A DNA stretch of 64,000 nt from Campylobacter hyointestinalis subsp. hyointestinalis (GCF_013372145.1 NZ_CP053827.1:744001-808000); one strand, 5' to 3'. Shown: positions 44,380 through 54,504, numbered from the stretch's first letter. Numbers and translations: made by a program. The notes: generated from the sequence alone by a model not told the origin.

Positions 44380-45204
44380 ATGAACATAACTCAAACTCTA
44401 GAATCAATAACCATCACAATAGACGACGATAGTCTTTTTTTAAGTTTAGCAGATAAGATCAAAGAAAACTTTACGAATTCGATAAAAAGTAGAGATAAGG
44501 TTATCTTATTTTACAATGAAAACGAACTAGTGCAGCGCAAATATTTTTTAAAGCTTATAGGTAAAATATACGAAAAAACATCAAACGATAAAATAGATTT
44601 TTTATTTACCCATCATAAAAATATAAAACTTGTCTATAAAAAAGCGAACTCAGTCCAAATTTTGATCAATATAAACATAAAATTTGATAAAAATCATATA
44701 ATTTTTGATTTAAGTAAAAGCGATGATATTTTCAACAAATACCTGATAAAATGTGTTGGGACTATGAAATACGAGTTTTTTAAAAACGAAAATTTGCTAA
44801 GTGTGAGCGTGGATAAAGCTGAAAAGCTTGATATTTTTGATAGCTTATTTTCATTTAAAGAGCATATCAAATACGCCGTAAATTTTAACTTTGATGAGGG
44901 CGAGTACGAGAGCTTTAAAAAGCGCATCAGAATTCAAAACTCAAAAAATTACGTAAGAAGATTTTCTATGCTTGCAAGCTTGCTTGAAGAGCATTTTGAG
45001 ACACTTGGTTGTAATGCTAATGATGACTTTGAAACAGTTCGTGCAAAATACTTAAATTTAACCAAGATGTATCATCCTGATCGCCATTTACAAAAAACGA
45101 TAGAAATTCAAAAGAACTACACCGATAAATTTCAAAAGATCGGACTAGCGTATGAAGCCTTAAAACCATACTTTAGAGAGCAAGATAACTTTATAAGTGC
45201 TTAA
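44380..45204 (+). CDS. Protein with C-terminal J-domain
   Basis: 274 residues from the ATG at 44380 (GTGAGG 7 bp upstream; a GTG 12 bp earlier is also possible). The C-terminal 65 residues form a DnaJ domain with the HPD motif in MYHPDRHLQK and QKIGLAYEALKPYF. The N-terminal 200 residues are unlike known J-proteins and contain no membrane helix. It would stimulate DnaK on a specific client. Position after bpt matches other Campylobacter. Confidence 0.82.
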   Translation: MNITQTLESITITIDDDSLFLSLADKIKENFTNSIKSRDKVILFYNENELVQRKYFLKLIGKIYEKTSNDKIDFLFTHHKNIKLVYKKANSVQILININIKFDKNHIIFDLSKSDDIFNKYLIKCVGTMKYEFFKNENLLSVSVDKAEKLDIFDSLFSFKEHIKYAVNFNFDEGEYESFKKRIRIQNSKNYVRRFSMLASLLEEHFETLGCNANDDFETVRAKYLNLTKMYHPDRHLQKTIEIQKNYTDKFQKIGLAYEALKPYFREQDNFISA

Positions 45205-45216
45205 AGAGTATTTATG

Positions 45217-45222
45217 TATAAT
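45217..45222 (+). promoter_or_regulatory. Extended -10 of pdxJ
   Basis: TGTATAAT (TATAAT at 45217-45222) lies 27 bp before the pdxJ ATG. Confidence 0.55.
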
Positions 45223-45248
45223 ACGCCAAATTTAAAATAAGGATTTGT

Positions 45249-46022
45249 ATGAAACTTGGCGTAAATATAGATCACGTAGCAGTTTTAAGAGAGGCTAGAG
45301 CGGTAAATGATCCTGATGTTTTGCAGGCTCTTTTTATCGCTGTTAGCTCAGGAGCCGATCAAATAACCATCCATCTTAGAGAAGACAGACGTCATATAAA
45401 TGAAGCTGATGTTAAAAACATCATAAACTTAAGCAAAATCCCAGTAAATTTAGAATGTTCGATAAATAGTGAGATCGTAGATATAGTTTGCGCGCTAAAG
45501 CCTAGTAGAGCTACTTTGGTTCCTGAAAAAAGAGCTGAACTCACGACTGAGGGCGGACTGAATTTAAACTCGCCAAATTTGGCTAATGTTATCAAAAAAT
45601 TGCAAGATAATGATATAGAAGTTTCGCTTTTCGTTGATCCAAATTTAGATGATATCCGTGCTTCAAAAGAGTTTGGAGTTCAGTTTGTAGAGCTTCATAC
45701 TGGAGCTTATTCAAATACATTTTTAATGCTTTTTTCAAATTTAAGACATACAAAATATAGCGTAAATGGCTTAGACTTTTCAAAAAATGAATTAAAACAG
45801 ATATTAAACAAAGAGATAAATAGGATAAAAGAAGCGGCAAAATTAGGTAAAAACTTAGGATTGAAAGTTGCCGCAGGACACGGACTAAACTATCAAAACG
45901 TAAAAGCTATCGCCAGTATAGATGAAATCTTTGAGTTAAATATAGGTCAAAGCATAATAGCAAGAAGCATTTTTGTAGGACTAAAAACAGCTATAAAAGA
46001 GATGAAAGAGTTGTTTATATAA
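45249..46022 (+). CDS. pdxJ: Pyridoxine 5'-phosphate synthase
   Basis: 257-residue TIM barrel that condenses the PdxA product with deoxyxylulose phosphate to give pyridoxine phosphate. Blocks MKLGVNIDHVAVLREAR, ITIHLREDRRHINEADV, VNLECSINSEIVDIV, TLVPEKRAELTTEGGL, VELHTGAYS, and KVAAGHGLNYQNV are all present. ATG behind AAGGATTTGT. Operon with pdxA (48-bp gap). Confidence 0.96.
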   Translation: MKLGVNIDHVAVLREARAVNDPDVLQALFIAVSSGADQITIHLREDRRHINEADVKNIINLSKIPVNLECSINSEIVDIVCALKPSRATLVPEKRAELTTEGGLNLNSPNLANVIKKLQDNDIEVSLFVDPNLDDIRASKEFGVQFVELHTGAYSNTFLMLFSNLRHTKYSVNGLDFSKNELKQILNKEINRIKEAAKLGKNLGLKVAAGHGLNYQNVKAIASIDEIFELNIGQSIIARSIFVGLKTAIKEMKELFI

Positions 46023-46070
46023 GCAAATTAGTATAAATTTAAGTAAAATATAAGGTTGGTTTTTGTTAAA

Positions 46071-47000
46071 ATGAGTGAACTACCAAAAATAGCCATAAGC
46101 GTTGGTGACATAAACGGAGTAGGTATCGAGATCGCGCTAAAATCTCATGAAGAGATTTCAAAAATTTGCAGTCCTGTTTATTTTATAAATAAATATCTTT
46201 TAGAAAATGCTGCAAATCTTTTAAAGCTTAAAATTCCAAGCGATCTTAAGATAGTAGAATGCGGTAAAAGTTTTAAGATAAAACCGGGTAAAGTTAGTAA
46301 GAAAAGTGGAAAGTTTTCGTTTATCAGCTTTGAAAATGCTCTGCTTTATGTAAAAAACGCCCATGCAAAAGCGCTTGTAACGCTTCCTATAAATAAAGAA
46401 AGTTGGAAAAAAGCGAGTCTTCCTTATGTAGGTCATACAGATGTTTTGAGTAAGCATTTTAAGAAAAATGCAATTATGATGCTTGGTTGCGATGAGCTAT
46501 TTGTCGCGCTTTTTACAGATCATATCCCGCTTAGTGATGTTTCAAAAAAGATAGTTACGAAAGATCTGACTAAATTTCTACTAAATTTATACTCTTCTAC
46601 TAAATTTGACAATGTCGGCGTTTTAGGTTTTAACCCACACGCAAGCGATAATGGAACTATCGGCAAAAAAGAAGAGGTCGCTATAAAAAAAGCAATACAA
46701 AAAGCAAATTTGACACTTAAAAAAGATATCTTTAAAGGACCTCTTGTTCCAGACGCAGCATTTAACAAAAATTCGCTTAAAAGCTGCAATAGACTAGTAG
46801 CCATGTATCATGATGGCGGACTGGCTCCTTTAAAAGCACTATTTTTTGATAGATCTATAAATGTGAGTTTGGGGCTACCTATAGTTCGCACTAGTGTAGA
46901 TCACGGAACGGCGTTTGATATAGCTTATAAAGGTATAGCAGATAATAAAAGCTATTTAGAAGCTGTCAAATTTGCTATAAAGTTACAAAACTGTAGCTAA
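46071..47000 (+). CDS. pdxA: 4-hydroxythreonine-4-phosphate dehydrogenase
   Basis: 309 residues from the ATG at 46071; an in-frame TTG 15 bp upstream has no spaced ribosome site. The metal-binding histidines are in [25 protein letters not shown] and [14 protein letters not shown]. The substrate loop and C-terminal [16 protein letters not shown] also match. It oxidises 4-phosphohydroxythreonine and decarboxylates it for PdxJ. Length is normal for the epsilonproteobacterial version. Confidence 0.95.
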   Translation: MSELPKIAISVGDINGVGIEIALKSHEEISKICSPVYFINKYLLENAANLLKLKIPSDLKIVECGKSFKIKPGKVSKKSGKFSFISFENALLYVKNAHAKALVTLPINKESWKKASLPYVGHTDVLSKHFKKNAIMMLGCDELFVALFTDHIPLSDVSKKIVTKDLTKFLLNLYSSTKFDNVGVLGFNPHASDNGTIGKKEEVAIKKAIQKANLTLKKDIFKGPLVPDAAFNKNSLKSCNRLVAMYHDGGLAPLKALFFDRSINVSLGLPIVRTSVDHGTAFDIAYKGIADNKSYLEAVKFAIKLQNCS

Positions 47001-47017
47001 TTTTAAGAACAAAAAGC

Positions 47018-47023
47018 TATAAT
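47018..47023 (+). promoter_or_regulatory. -10 box of the phosphate permease gene
   Basis: GCTATAAT with TATAAT at 47018-47023, 27 bp before the TTG start. Confidence 0.5.
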
Positions 47024-47049
47024 ACAAAATATAATTTTGGAGGTGTTTT

Positions 47050-48591
47050 TTGTCAAGAGATAATCTCTTTGCACTTACATTTTTCGTAATTTCAGTTGTT
47101 GCTTTTTTTATGTGGGGTTATAGTTATATTCCTAGTAATCATCTATTATTATTCATTTTAGCAAGCGTTTTTGGTCTATTTATGGCTTTCAATATCGGTG
47201 GAAACGATGTTGCAAACTCATTTGGAACTAGCGTTGGTGCTAAGACTCTTACTATCAAACAAGCTCTTATCATTGCAGCAGTTTTTGAACTAAGCGGTGC
47301 AGTTTTTGCTGGAGCAGAAGTTACAAATACTATTAGAAGCGGCATAGTCACCCTCCCAGATGAGATCATAAATCCTATGAGTTTTGTAGTGGTTATGATA
47401 TCGTCTTTGTTTAGTGCTGGTGCGTGGCTTTTTGTAGCTACAAAAAAAGGTTTGCCCGTCTCTACGACACACTCTATAGTAGGTGGTATAGTTGGAGCTG
47501 GACTTACTATGGGTTTTGTGTATTATGGTAATGGCAGGGCGTTTGAAATGGTACAGTGGAGCGAGATAGGACGTATCGCTCTTAGCTGGGTCGTGTCTCC
47601 TATAATGGGTGGAGTTGTTTCGTATCTTATATTTGGCTACATCAAGTCAAAGATCATTATTCCTTCTACTATTTTACAAGGCAAATTAAAATCTATAAAA
47701 AGAGAGCGTAAGCTATACAAAGATCAATACATAAAAGATCTATCAAACAAAAGTGAAGCTGAGCAGATAAGAGAGCTTAGACGGATCGCCATTACCGATG
47801 AAGAAGAGTGTGAGGGTAGCGAGTGTGAATTTAGAAATAAGATAAAATCTATGAAAGAGCGCGAAAAGAGCTTTGATACGACATTTTTTATGCGCGCTCA
47901 TATACCTATGGTAGCTGGCGTGGCAGCTATGATCATATCTGGGAGTATGCTTTTTAAAGGTTTAAAACATCTGAATTTCAACCTGAGCTCTATCCAGACT
48001 TTATGGATCATTTTTGTTATAGGTATCGCGGCATATCTAGCTAGCTTTGCTATAGTAAATTTGATGAAAAAAGATAGCCCGCAAAAAAGTATAAATAGAA
48101 TTTTCGGCTGGTTTCAGATATTTACGGCTTCATCATTTGCATTTTCTCATGGAGCAAACGATATAGCAAACGCAGTAGGTCCGTTTGCTGCGATTCTTGA
48201 TGTTTTGAAAAACAACTCTATAAATGAAAGCTCTCCTGTTCCTGGTGTTGCTATGGCGACATTTGGTATAGCTCTTGTAGTTGGGCTTTGGTTTTTAGGT
48301 AAAGAAGTTATCACTACAGTTGGCTCAAAACTTGCCGAGATACTTCCTACTACTGGTTTTAGCGCTGAACTCGCCGCTAGTATAGTTATACTTATCGCTA
48401 CCAAAATGGGACTTCCTATCAGTTCTACTCACGTTCTTATCGGTGCAGTTTTGGGTATTGGGGTTTACAATCGCAATGCAAATTGGGGTATGCTAAAGCC
48501 TATCGGACTTGCTTGGATCATCACTTTACCTGTTTCTATGATAGGTTCTGCCGTCGGATATCTTGTTATAAAAAATATTATGGGACTTTAA
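47050..48591 (+). CDS. Pit-family inorganic phosphate permease
   Basis: 513 residues from a TTG at 47050 behind TTGGAGGTG. The two inverted PHO-4 halves are marked by NIGGNDVANSFGTSVGAKTL and SHGANDIANAVGPFAA; each is followed by a GLPISSTH-type block (GLPVSTTHSIVGG and GLPISSTHVLIGA). About ten membrane helices, with a charged cytoplasmic loop of about 75 residues in the middle (IRELRRIAITDEEECEGSEC). Low-affinity phosphate or metal-phosphate uptake. Confidence 0.93.
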   Translation: MSRDNLFALTFFVISVVAFFMWGYSYIPSNHLLLFILASVFGLFMAFNIGGNDVANSFGTSVGAKTLTIKQALIIAAVFELSGAVFAGAEVTNTIRSGIVTLPDEIINPMSFVVVMISSLFSAGAWLFVATKKGLPVSTTHSIVGGIVGAGLTMGFVYYGNGRAFEMVQWSEIGRIALSWVVSPIMGGVVSYLIFGYIKSKIIIPSTILQGKLKSIKRERKLYKDQYIKDLSNKSEAEQIRELRRIAITDEEECEGSECEFRNKIKSMKEREKSFDTTFFMRAHIPMVAGVAAMIISGSMLFKGLKHLNFNLSSIQTLWIIFVIGIAAYLASFAIVNLMKKDSPQKSINRIFGWFQIFTASSFAFSHGANDIANAVGPFAAILDVLKNNSINESSPVPGVAMATFGIALVVGLWFLGKEVITTVGSKLAEILPTTGFSAELAASIVILIATKMGLPISSTHVLIGAVLGIGVYNRNANWGMLKPIGLAWIITLPVSMIGSAVGYLVIKNIMGL

Positions 48592-48609
48592 GCCTCAAAC
48601 TAAATTTGG

Positions 48610-48623
48610 GGCTAAATTTAGCC
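48610..48623 (+). terminator. Terminator after the phosphate permease gene
   Basis: GGCTAAATTTAGCC is a perfect palindrome, 18 bp after the stop, followed by a T-rich run (TTTATTTC and T5). Confidence 0.6.
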
Positions 48624-48688
48624 TTTATTTCTTTTTATTATATTTTTATCATATTTATCTAAAATTTAAAACTGTCGATTTACTCAAG

Positions 48689-48705
48689 TGGAACTTAAAT
48701 TGCTT
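48689..48705 (+). promoter_or_regulatory. Sigma-54 promoter of flgL inside an inverted repeat
   Basis: TGGAACTTAAATTGCTT has GG at 48690-48691 and GC at 48702-48703, the exact 10-bp spacing of a -24/-12 (RpoN) promoter. It is 33 bp before the flgL start, as expected for a hook-class flagellar gene. An 11-bp perfect inverted repeat (ATTTACTCAAG 48678-48688, CTTGAGTAAAT 48703-48713) embraces it. Confidence 0.88.
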
Positions 48706-48737
48706 GAGTAAATTTATAAAAAGATTTAGGAGATAAA

Positions 48738-51533
48738 ATGAGAATTACAAATCAACTAACAAGCTACAACACGCTTTCAAACTATCAAACAAGCTTAAAA
48801 GATATTTATGATTTAAATCAGCGATTTGACAGTGGATTAAAAATTCAAAACTCCTACGATGATAGTGGAATTTATGTAGATGGAACAAGACTTGAGTATG
48901 AGATAAATTTACTTGAACAAGTCAAGGAAACTACTACAAAAGCTACCGAATTTTCAAAAAACTCTGATCAAGCGTTAAATGATTTCGTAAAACAACTTGA
49001 AAATTTCAAGACAAAACTTATCCAAGCAGCAAACGATATACACGATGAAACATCAAGAAATGCTATAGCAAATGATTTAGAAAGTATAAAAACTCATCTG
49101 ATAAATATAGCAAATAGTTCTATAAACGGTCAATTTTTATTTTCAGGAACGGCGCTTGATACGAAGCCTATCGATTCACTTGGAAATTATTTAGGAAATA
49201 ACAAGCAAATATCTGCAAATATAGGTCCTAACCAAACTACTGCGTACAATATAGACGGCTATACTCTATTTTTGGGAAAAGACAATGACTATAAAAATAT
49301 CTTGACGACAAACATAGGACTTGTAAATAATATAGATAAAATTCGAGATAACGCCGCTACTAATTACGTCACGGCAGATAATCAACTAAAAGATATCATA
49401 GGTGGAAACTATCGCTCTGAAGCGCTTAAAAATGAAATAGGCAATATGAACCCAGATACCGATTTTACCGATACTACAAAATTAGCCGATACGACATTTT
49501 TTATGCAAGGAAGAAAACCAAACGGTGAAACGTTTGCTACTAAATTTAAAATGTCCGCTGATTCTAGTGTGCAAAGCTTGCTTGATAATATAGGTTACGC
49601 TTTAGGCAATGATAAAAATGGTAAAAATAAAATAGTCGATGTTAGTATAAATAACAGTGGACAAATAGAAGTAAAAGATCTAAAAAGTGGTAATCAACTT
49701 ATGGATTTTAGCATATTTGGACTTACTGACGCTGAGAATGTTGAAACATATACAGTAGGCGATAAAGATATAGTGATAGATCCAGCAAGCCATGCTGACT
49801 TCAATGTAAAAAAAGACGGTAATTCTTTAGTGTTTGATAGTACAACTACTACTGGTATGAAGTACACTATAACTCAAAATGCCGATGGTACTATGAAAGT
49901 AGATGCGACAAATAAAGCTACAGGTGTTACAAACACTACAAATAATATAAATTTGACAGGGGATAAATTTGTATTAAATCCTGCTGATTTTGCAGGTGGA
50001 GTAGATGCAGGCGACTTTAAAGCTTACGACAAGGCAAATGCGCAAGCCCTATCTGCAAAAGGTAGCAGAGATGAGAATGGAAAATGGGTATCATCGGCAA
50101 ATTTAACAAATCTTGATAATATAGAAGAGAATGTAAAAAACGGTTTAGTTTATATGACCGAGTTTATAAAAAGCGGATTTACCACTAGTACTGGAGCAAA
50201 AAGTACAAGCGCTGATTATAATGAACTAAGATTTGAAAAAAATAGTAATGTGCTAACAGGAAATGTATCTCAAATCGTGAAAAATACAAATGAATTTGCT
50301 ACAGATGCTACAAAGCTTAGTGAGGTAGCCGGTGGAGATCTAAAAGCGGATCCAAATAGCAATATAACTATGAATATTCATTCTAAAGATGGAAATAACT
50401 ATAAAGTTCAGATAAACTTTACGGATGCAAACTCAAATCTTCCTACAAATTATCCTACTCTAAGCATAACAAGAGTCGATGCGAACTTTGAAGAGATACC
50501 AGGAACAAATCCAGTCTATAGCGGAAATATATATACTGGAAAATATAACGATGTTACAAAAACAACAGACGGCGTTAAAACAGAAGCGAATGATATAAGC
50601 TATAAACAACTAGGAGATATTATATCAATGGTAGCAGCTGGAAATTTACCAACTGGAGACTCTGTAACTGCTACAAATAATATAAATAATCTCACAAATG
50701 CAGATATAACAACAACTGCCGGTATAGCAAATGTCTTAAAAGCAGGTGTTGCAGATCCAAATGTACAAGCTGCGATAGACGCGGCTGTCGGTACTTTGAC
50801 TTTACCATTAGCCGATCTAAATACTGCTAAAAGCGCTGTAAAAGACGCTCTTTCTAGCAATAATGATTTTGTAAATTCAATGTATTCATCTTACAATAAA
50901 GCAGTAGATAACGCTGGCTCTAGCGTGAGTGCCGGACTAAATTATCGTGGAGAGATGCAAATAACAGACAAAAGCGGTTCTGCTACAAATATAGAGATTT
51001 CTATGTTTGAAGAAAATAGCGCTGAGTTTGGTGATATGTGGGCAAGAGATAACGCGGGTAATTTTATAATAGACGCAGCAGGAAATAGAGTAGTAGCAGA
51101 TACATCTACAAAACAAGGATCTCTATTTAGTTTTACGTCAAATAACGCTATAGCTATTGATGAGCCAAGTATAGATATATTTAAAGATCTTGATGAGATG
51201 ATACAAGCTGTTAGAAATGGTAGCTATAGAGCCGATGCTAACGCGGAAAATCCTAGAACTACTGGAGTTCAAGGCGCTCTTAAAAAGATAGATCATCTTA
51301 AGGACCATATCAACAAACAACACACTCAAATCGGTTCATATACAAATTTACTTACTAGTACAAATGATAGAGTAAGTACGCTCAAAGTCAATGTTTCTAC
51401 AGTAAAATCAGAGATTATGGATGCTGATTACGGTGAGACTTATATTATGTTTCAACAAAGACTAATAGGATATCAAGCTATGCTGCAAGCGACATCTAAG
51501 ATAAACCAAGTTAGCTTATTAAACTATATGTAA
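48738..51533 (+). CDS. flgL: Flagellar hook-filament junction protein FlgL (HAP3)
   Basis: 931 residues. The N-terminus MRITNQLTSYNTLSNYQTSL and NSSINGQFLFSGT are typical HAP3/flagellin D0-D1, and the C-terminus SEIMDADYGETYIMFQQRLI, QATSKINQVSLLNYM closes the D0 bundle. The central approximately 600 residues are a large variable, Thr/Asn-rich exposed domain. The protein is far longer than enterobacterial FlgL (about 317) but in the range of Campylobacter versions. Exported by the flagellar type III system. RBS AGGAGAT, with a sigma-54 promoter upstream. Confidence 0.92.
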   Translation: MRITNQLTSYNTLSNYQTSLKDIYDLNQRFDSGLKIQNSYDDSGIYVDGTRLEYEINLLEQVKETTTKATEFSKNSDQALNDFVKQLENFKTKLIQAANDIHDETSRNAIANDLESIKTHLINIANSSINGQFLFSGTALDTKPIDSLGNYLGNNKQISANIGPNQTTAYNIDGYTLFLGKDNDYKNILTTNIGLVNNIDKIRDNAATNYVTADNQLKDIIGGNYRSEALKNEIGNMNPDTDFTDTTKLADTTFFMQGRKPNGETFATKFKMSADSSVQSLLDNIGYALGNDKNGKNKIVDVSINNSGQIEVKDLKSGNQLMDFSIFGLTDAENVETYTVGDKDIVIDPASHADFNVKKDGNSLVFDSTTTTGMKYTITQNADGTMKVDATNKATGVTNTTNNINLTGDKFVLNPADFAGGVDAGDFKAYDKANAQALSAKGSRDENGKWVSSANLTNLDNIEENVKNGLVYMTEFIKSGFTTSTGAKSTSADYNELRFEKNSNVLTGNVSQIVKNTNEFATDATKLSEVAGGDLKADPNSNITMNIHSKDGNNYKVQINFTDANSNLPTNYPTLSITRVDANFEEIPGTNPVYSGNIYTGKYNDVTKTTDGVKTEANDISYKQLGDIISMVAAGNLPTGDSVTATNNINNLTNADITTTAGIANVLKAGVADPNVQAAIDAAVGTLTLPLADLNTAKSAVKDALSSNNDFVNSMYSSYNKAVDNAGSSVSAGLNYRGEMQITDKSGSATNIEISMFEENSAEFGDMWARDNAGNFIIDAAGNRVVADTSTKQGSLFSFTSNNAIAIDEPSIDIFKDLDEMIQAVRNGSYRADANAENPRTTGVQGALKKIDHLKDHINKQHTQIGSYTNLLTSTNDRVSTLKVNVSTVKSEIMDADYGETYIMFQQRLIGYQAMLQATSKINQVSLLNYM

Positions 51534-51582
51534 AAATTATTTAGTTATAATTATAAGCTAACTTTTAAATCAAGGATTTGAT

Positions 51583-53751
51583 ATTTTACGTGAAATTTGG
51601 CTTATTATAAGCATTTGTATTTTACTATTTTTTGGAGTTTCTACTATATTGCCAAATGCTTCTTTTGTGGGAAGCGTTGGCAATCTTATAGGAAATTGGA
51701 ACTATAAACTTTTTGGCTTTATCTCTTACGTATATCCGTTTTTACTCATATATCCAGCGGTTTTAAACTATAGAAATTTTAAAAAGCTAAATTTGAAATT
51801 TGTAGGAAATATCGTAGGCACCGTACTACTTTTCTTTTCTGTTTTGCTTCTTTTATCTATGTTTTCTAAAAGCTATGGAGGCGCAGTAGGAGCGTTCATC
51901 ATAGATTCGCTTATATCTGTTATAGGAAGTGTAGGAAGTGTAGTTTTTATACTTATGATATTTTTTATTGCATTTGGACTTGCTTTTGATGATAGGCTTG
52001 ATATCGTTATAAAAAAAGCGTTCATAGAACAAACAAAGTCATCAAATACACAAAATGGATCAAATTTATCTAAATTTAGTACAAAAAACAGCGATCTAAA
52101 GTCAAATTTAAATGAAAATACAAATTTAAAAGATGAACCGAATTTAGAGCAAAAATGGCGAATAAAACAAAAAACTAAAGAGCCATTAGAAGAAATTCAA
52201 AACGGAGAAAAAGATAAAATAGAAGATGAGATTTCACAAAATAATGTGATAAAAGACGAGCCATTAATGCTAAATGGCGTAGAAATTTTAAACGAAGTAG
52301 CCGAAAATAAAGAGCTTTTAAATCAGCTTGAAAAAGGTAAGATAGAAAAGCCAAAGGATTTTAAACTTCCAAGTTTGGATTTTCTAAATGATCCACCAAA
52401 AAGGTCAAAAAGTGTAAATGAGTCTGAGATTGATCAAAAGATCGCCGATCTACTTGATAAACTTCGCCGCTTTAAGATAGACGGTGATGTTGTTAGAACG
52501 TATTCTGGACCTGTTGTTACTACTTTTGAGTTTAAGCCAGCAGCCCATATAAAAGTAAGCAAAATCCTTACTTTACAAGATGACCTTGCTATGGCTTTAA
52601 AAGCTCAAACCATACGCATTCAAGCACCGATCCCTGGAAAAGATGTTGTTGGCATAGAGATACCAAATAAAAATATTGAAACTATTTATTTAAAAGAAAT
52701 TTTGCAGAGCGAAATTTATAAAAATGCAAAAAGTGAGCTAACTATAGCGCTAGGTAAAGATATAGTCGGCGATCCGTTTATTACAGATCTTAAAAAGTTA
52801 CCGCATCTTCTCATCGCAGGAACTACTGGAAGTGGAAAAAGCGTGGGGATCAATGCTATGCTTTTAAGTCTTCTTTATAGAAATTCTCCAAAGACTTTAC
52901 GCCTTATTATGATAGATCCAAAGATGCTTGAGTTTAGCATTTACAATGACATACCTCATCTTCTTACGCCAGTTATAACAGAGCCTAAAAAGGCGATTGC
53001 AGCTTTAGCAAATTTAGTTGCTGAGATGGAGCGTCGTTATAAAATAATGAGTCAAACTAGAACAAAAAATATCGAAACTTACAACGAAAAAGTAAAAAAA
53101 GAGGGCGGTGAGACACTACCGTTTATCGTTGTTATCATAGATGAGTTAGCAGACCTTATGATGACAAGCGGAAAAGAAGTCGAGTTTCATATCGGACGTC
53201 TTGCACAGATGGCAAGAGCTAGCGGAATTCACCTTATAGTAGCTACTCAGCGTCCAAGCGTAGATGTAGTAACAGGACTTATCAAAGCAAATTTACCGAG
53301 TCGTATAAGCTATAGAGTAGGTCAAAAGATAGATAGCAAAGTCATACTTGATCAAATGGGTGCTGAGAGTTTGCTAGGACGAGGAGATATGCTTTTTACC
53401 CCTCCTGGAAGTCCTGGAATAGTTCGTTTGCACGCTCCATTCGCAAGCGAAAAAGAGATAGAAAATATAGTTGATTTTTTAAAAGATCAACAACCAGTGG
53501 TTTATGAAGAAAGCTTTTTAAAAGACTCTGGCGTAGAAGCAAGTGAACAAGGAGTCGCTCTTGGCGAGACAGATGAACTGTACGAAGAAGCTAAAAATAT
53601 CATTTTAAGTGAAGAAAAGACTTCTATAAGCTACTTGCAACGCCGTCTTAAGATAGGCTACAACAGAGCTGCAAGTATAATAGAACAGCTTGAACAAGCA
53701 GGAATTCTAAGTCCTATAAATGCAAAAGGACAAAGAGAAATTATAAGATAA
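51583..53751 (+). CDS. ftsK: DNA translocase FtsK (probable AUU start)
   Basis: About 722 residues. Four N-terminal membrane helices, a charged linker (residues about 150-270), then the motor: Walker A AGTTGSGKSVGINAM, Walker B FIVVIIDELADLMM, AQMARASGIHLIVATQRPS, and a C-terminal gamma winged helix (TSISYLQRRLKIGYNRAASI). It moves DNA at the septum and activates Xer recombination. The first usual start codon is TTG 51649. The frame upstream encodes the expected first helix (REIWLIISICILLFFGV) and contains only ATT 51583 with AAGGA correctly spaced, so I place an AUU start there. Confidence 0.85.
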   Translation: MLREIWLIISICILLFFGVSTILPNASFVGSVGNLIGNWNYKLFGFISYVYPFLLIYPAVLNYRNFKKLNLKFVGNIVGTVLLFFSVLLLLSMFSKSYGGAVGAFIIDSLISVIGSVGSVVFILMIFFIAFGLAFDDRLDIVIKKAFIEQTKSSNTQNGSNLSKFSTKNSDLKSNLNENTNLKDEPNLEQKWRIKQKTKEPLEEIQNGEKDKIEDEISQNNVIKDEPLMLNGVEILNEVAENKELLNQLEKGKIEKPKDFKLPSLDFLNDPPKRSKSVNESEIDQKIADLLDKLRRFKIDGDVVRTYSGPVVTTFEFKPAAHIKVSKILTLQDDLAMALKAQTIRIQAPIPGKDVVGIEIPNKNIETIYLKEILQSEIYKNAKSELTIALGKDIVGDPFITDLKKLPHLLIAGTTGSGKSVGINAMLLSLLYRNSPKTLRLIMIDPKMLEFSIYNDIPHLLTPVITEPKKAIAALANLVAEMERRYKIMSQTRTKNIETYNEKVKKEGGETLPFIVVIIDELADLMMTSGKEVEFHIGRLAQMARASGIHLIVATQRPSVDVVTGLIKANLPSRISYRVGQKIDSKVILDQMGAESLLGRGDMLFTPPGSPGIVRLHAPFASEKEIENIVDFLKDQQPVVYEESFLKDSGVEASEQGVALGETDELYEEAKNIILSEEKTSISYLQRRLKIGYNRAASIIEQLEQAGILSPINAKGQREIIR

Positions 53752-53822
53752 TCCCTTATTTAATGGGTTTTTTAAATAAATTATTATAGAATTAAGTTTC
53801 ATTTTATTTTAAGGATTTAAAT

Positions 53823-54086
53823 TTGAATTTTAATGATGATATATTTGGTGGTGAGCCAAAAGATAAATTTTTTGATATAGTTTTTAATGCAAATAGAAAT
53901 TTAGTAGAAAACGAGATAGAAAAGCTTTTTATAGAGCTTACTTGTCTTAGAGATCTATGTGAGCAAAAAGGCATAAATATAGATGATGTTCATACTTATC
54001 AAGCTTTAAACGCAGATAAAGTAGAGCTTGGGCTAAATGACATTTATATCGGTATCACAGGAGATATTCTAAGCCAAAATGAGTAG
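53823..54086 (+). CDS. DUF2018-family small protein
   Basis: 87 residues from a TTG at 53823 behind AAGGATTTAAA. DKFFDIVFNANRNLVENEIE and LFIELTCLRDLCEQKGINID resemble the epsilonproteobacterial DUF2018 family. I recall its H. pylori member HP0242 as a knotted helical dimer. No function is known. First gene of a tight rightward block through hemC; its end overlaps the next gene by 8 bp. Confidence 0.72.
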   Translation: MNFNDDIFGGEPKDKFFDIVFNANRNLVENEIEKLFIELTCLRDLCEQKGINIDDVHTYQALNADKVELGLNDIYIGITGDILSQNE

Positions 54087-54504
54087 GGTATTATGGCTTT
54101 TACTACTTTCTTTTTTTAGCTTAAATGCCGCTGGGCTTAATTTCGAGTATGCCAAAAAATTCGAGCTAAAAAAGGATGAAAAGGCGTATGTTTTTATAAC
54201 CGATAGAAGAGATGGTATAGAGGATATTTTTGAGTTTTCATGGACTTTGTTTGATGATACAAATATGGTTTTACATACTAAATTTAGAAAATATCCACGC
54301 CAGATAATGCTTAGTTTGAGACGCGGACTTGAACTTTATAAGCAGATTGTTTTACCGCATCTTAGAAAAGAGATAGAAGGCGAGGTTATGTTGTATCTTG
54401 AATTTAAGGATTTTAAAAAGGGCGTCGGGACCTTTATGGTTTATATTGACGATAATGCAAAACGCGTAAATGTACGCTTTGAGCCTAATGTCGGAGATGA
54501 ATAA
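54079..54504 (+). CDS. Exported protein of unknown function
   Basis: 141 residues. Signal peptide MSRVLWLLLLSFFSLNAAG, then a single small domain with no known motif (EYAKKFELKKDEKAYVFITD, TKFRKYPRQIMLSLRRGLEL). Conserved at this place, before the polyprenyl synthase, in C. jejuni as I recall. Overlaps both neighbours by a few bases. Probably periplasmic. Confidence 0.75.
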   Translation: MSRVLWLLLLSFFSLNAAGLNFEYAKKFELKKDEKAYVFITDRRDGIEDIFEFSWTLFDDTNMVLHTKFRKYPRQIMLSLRRGLELYKQIVLPHLRKEIEGEVMLYLEFKDFKKGVGTFMVYIDDNAKRVNVRFEPNVGDE

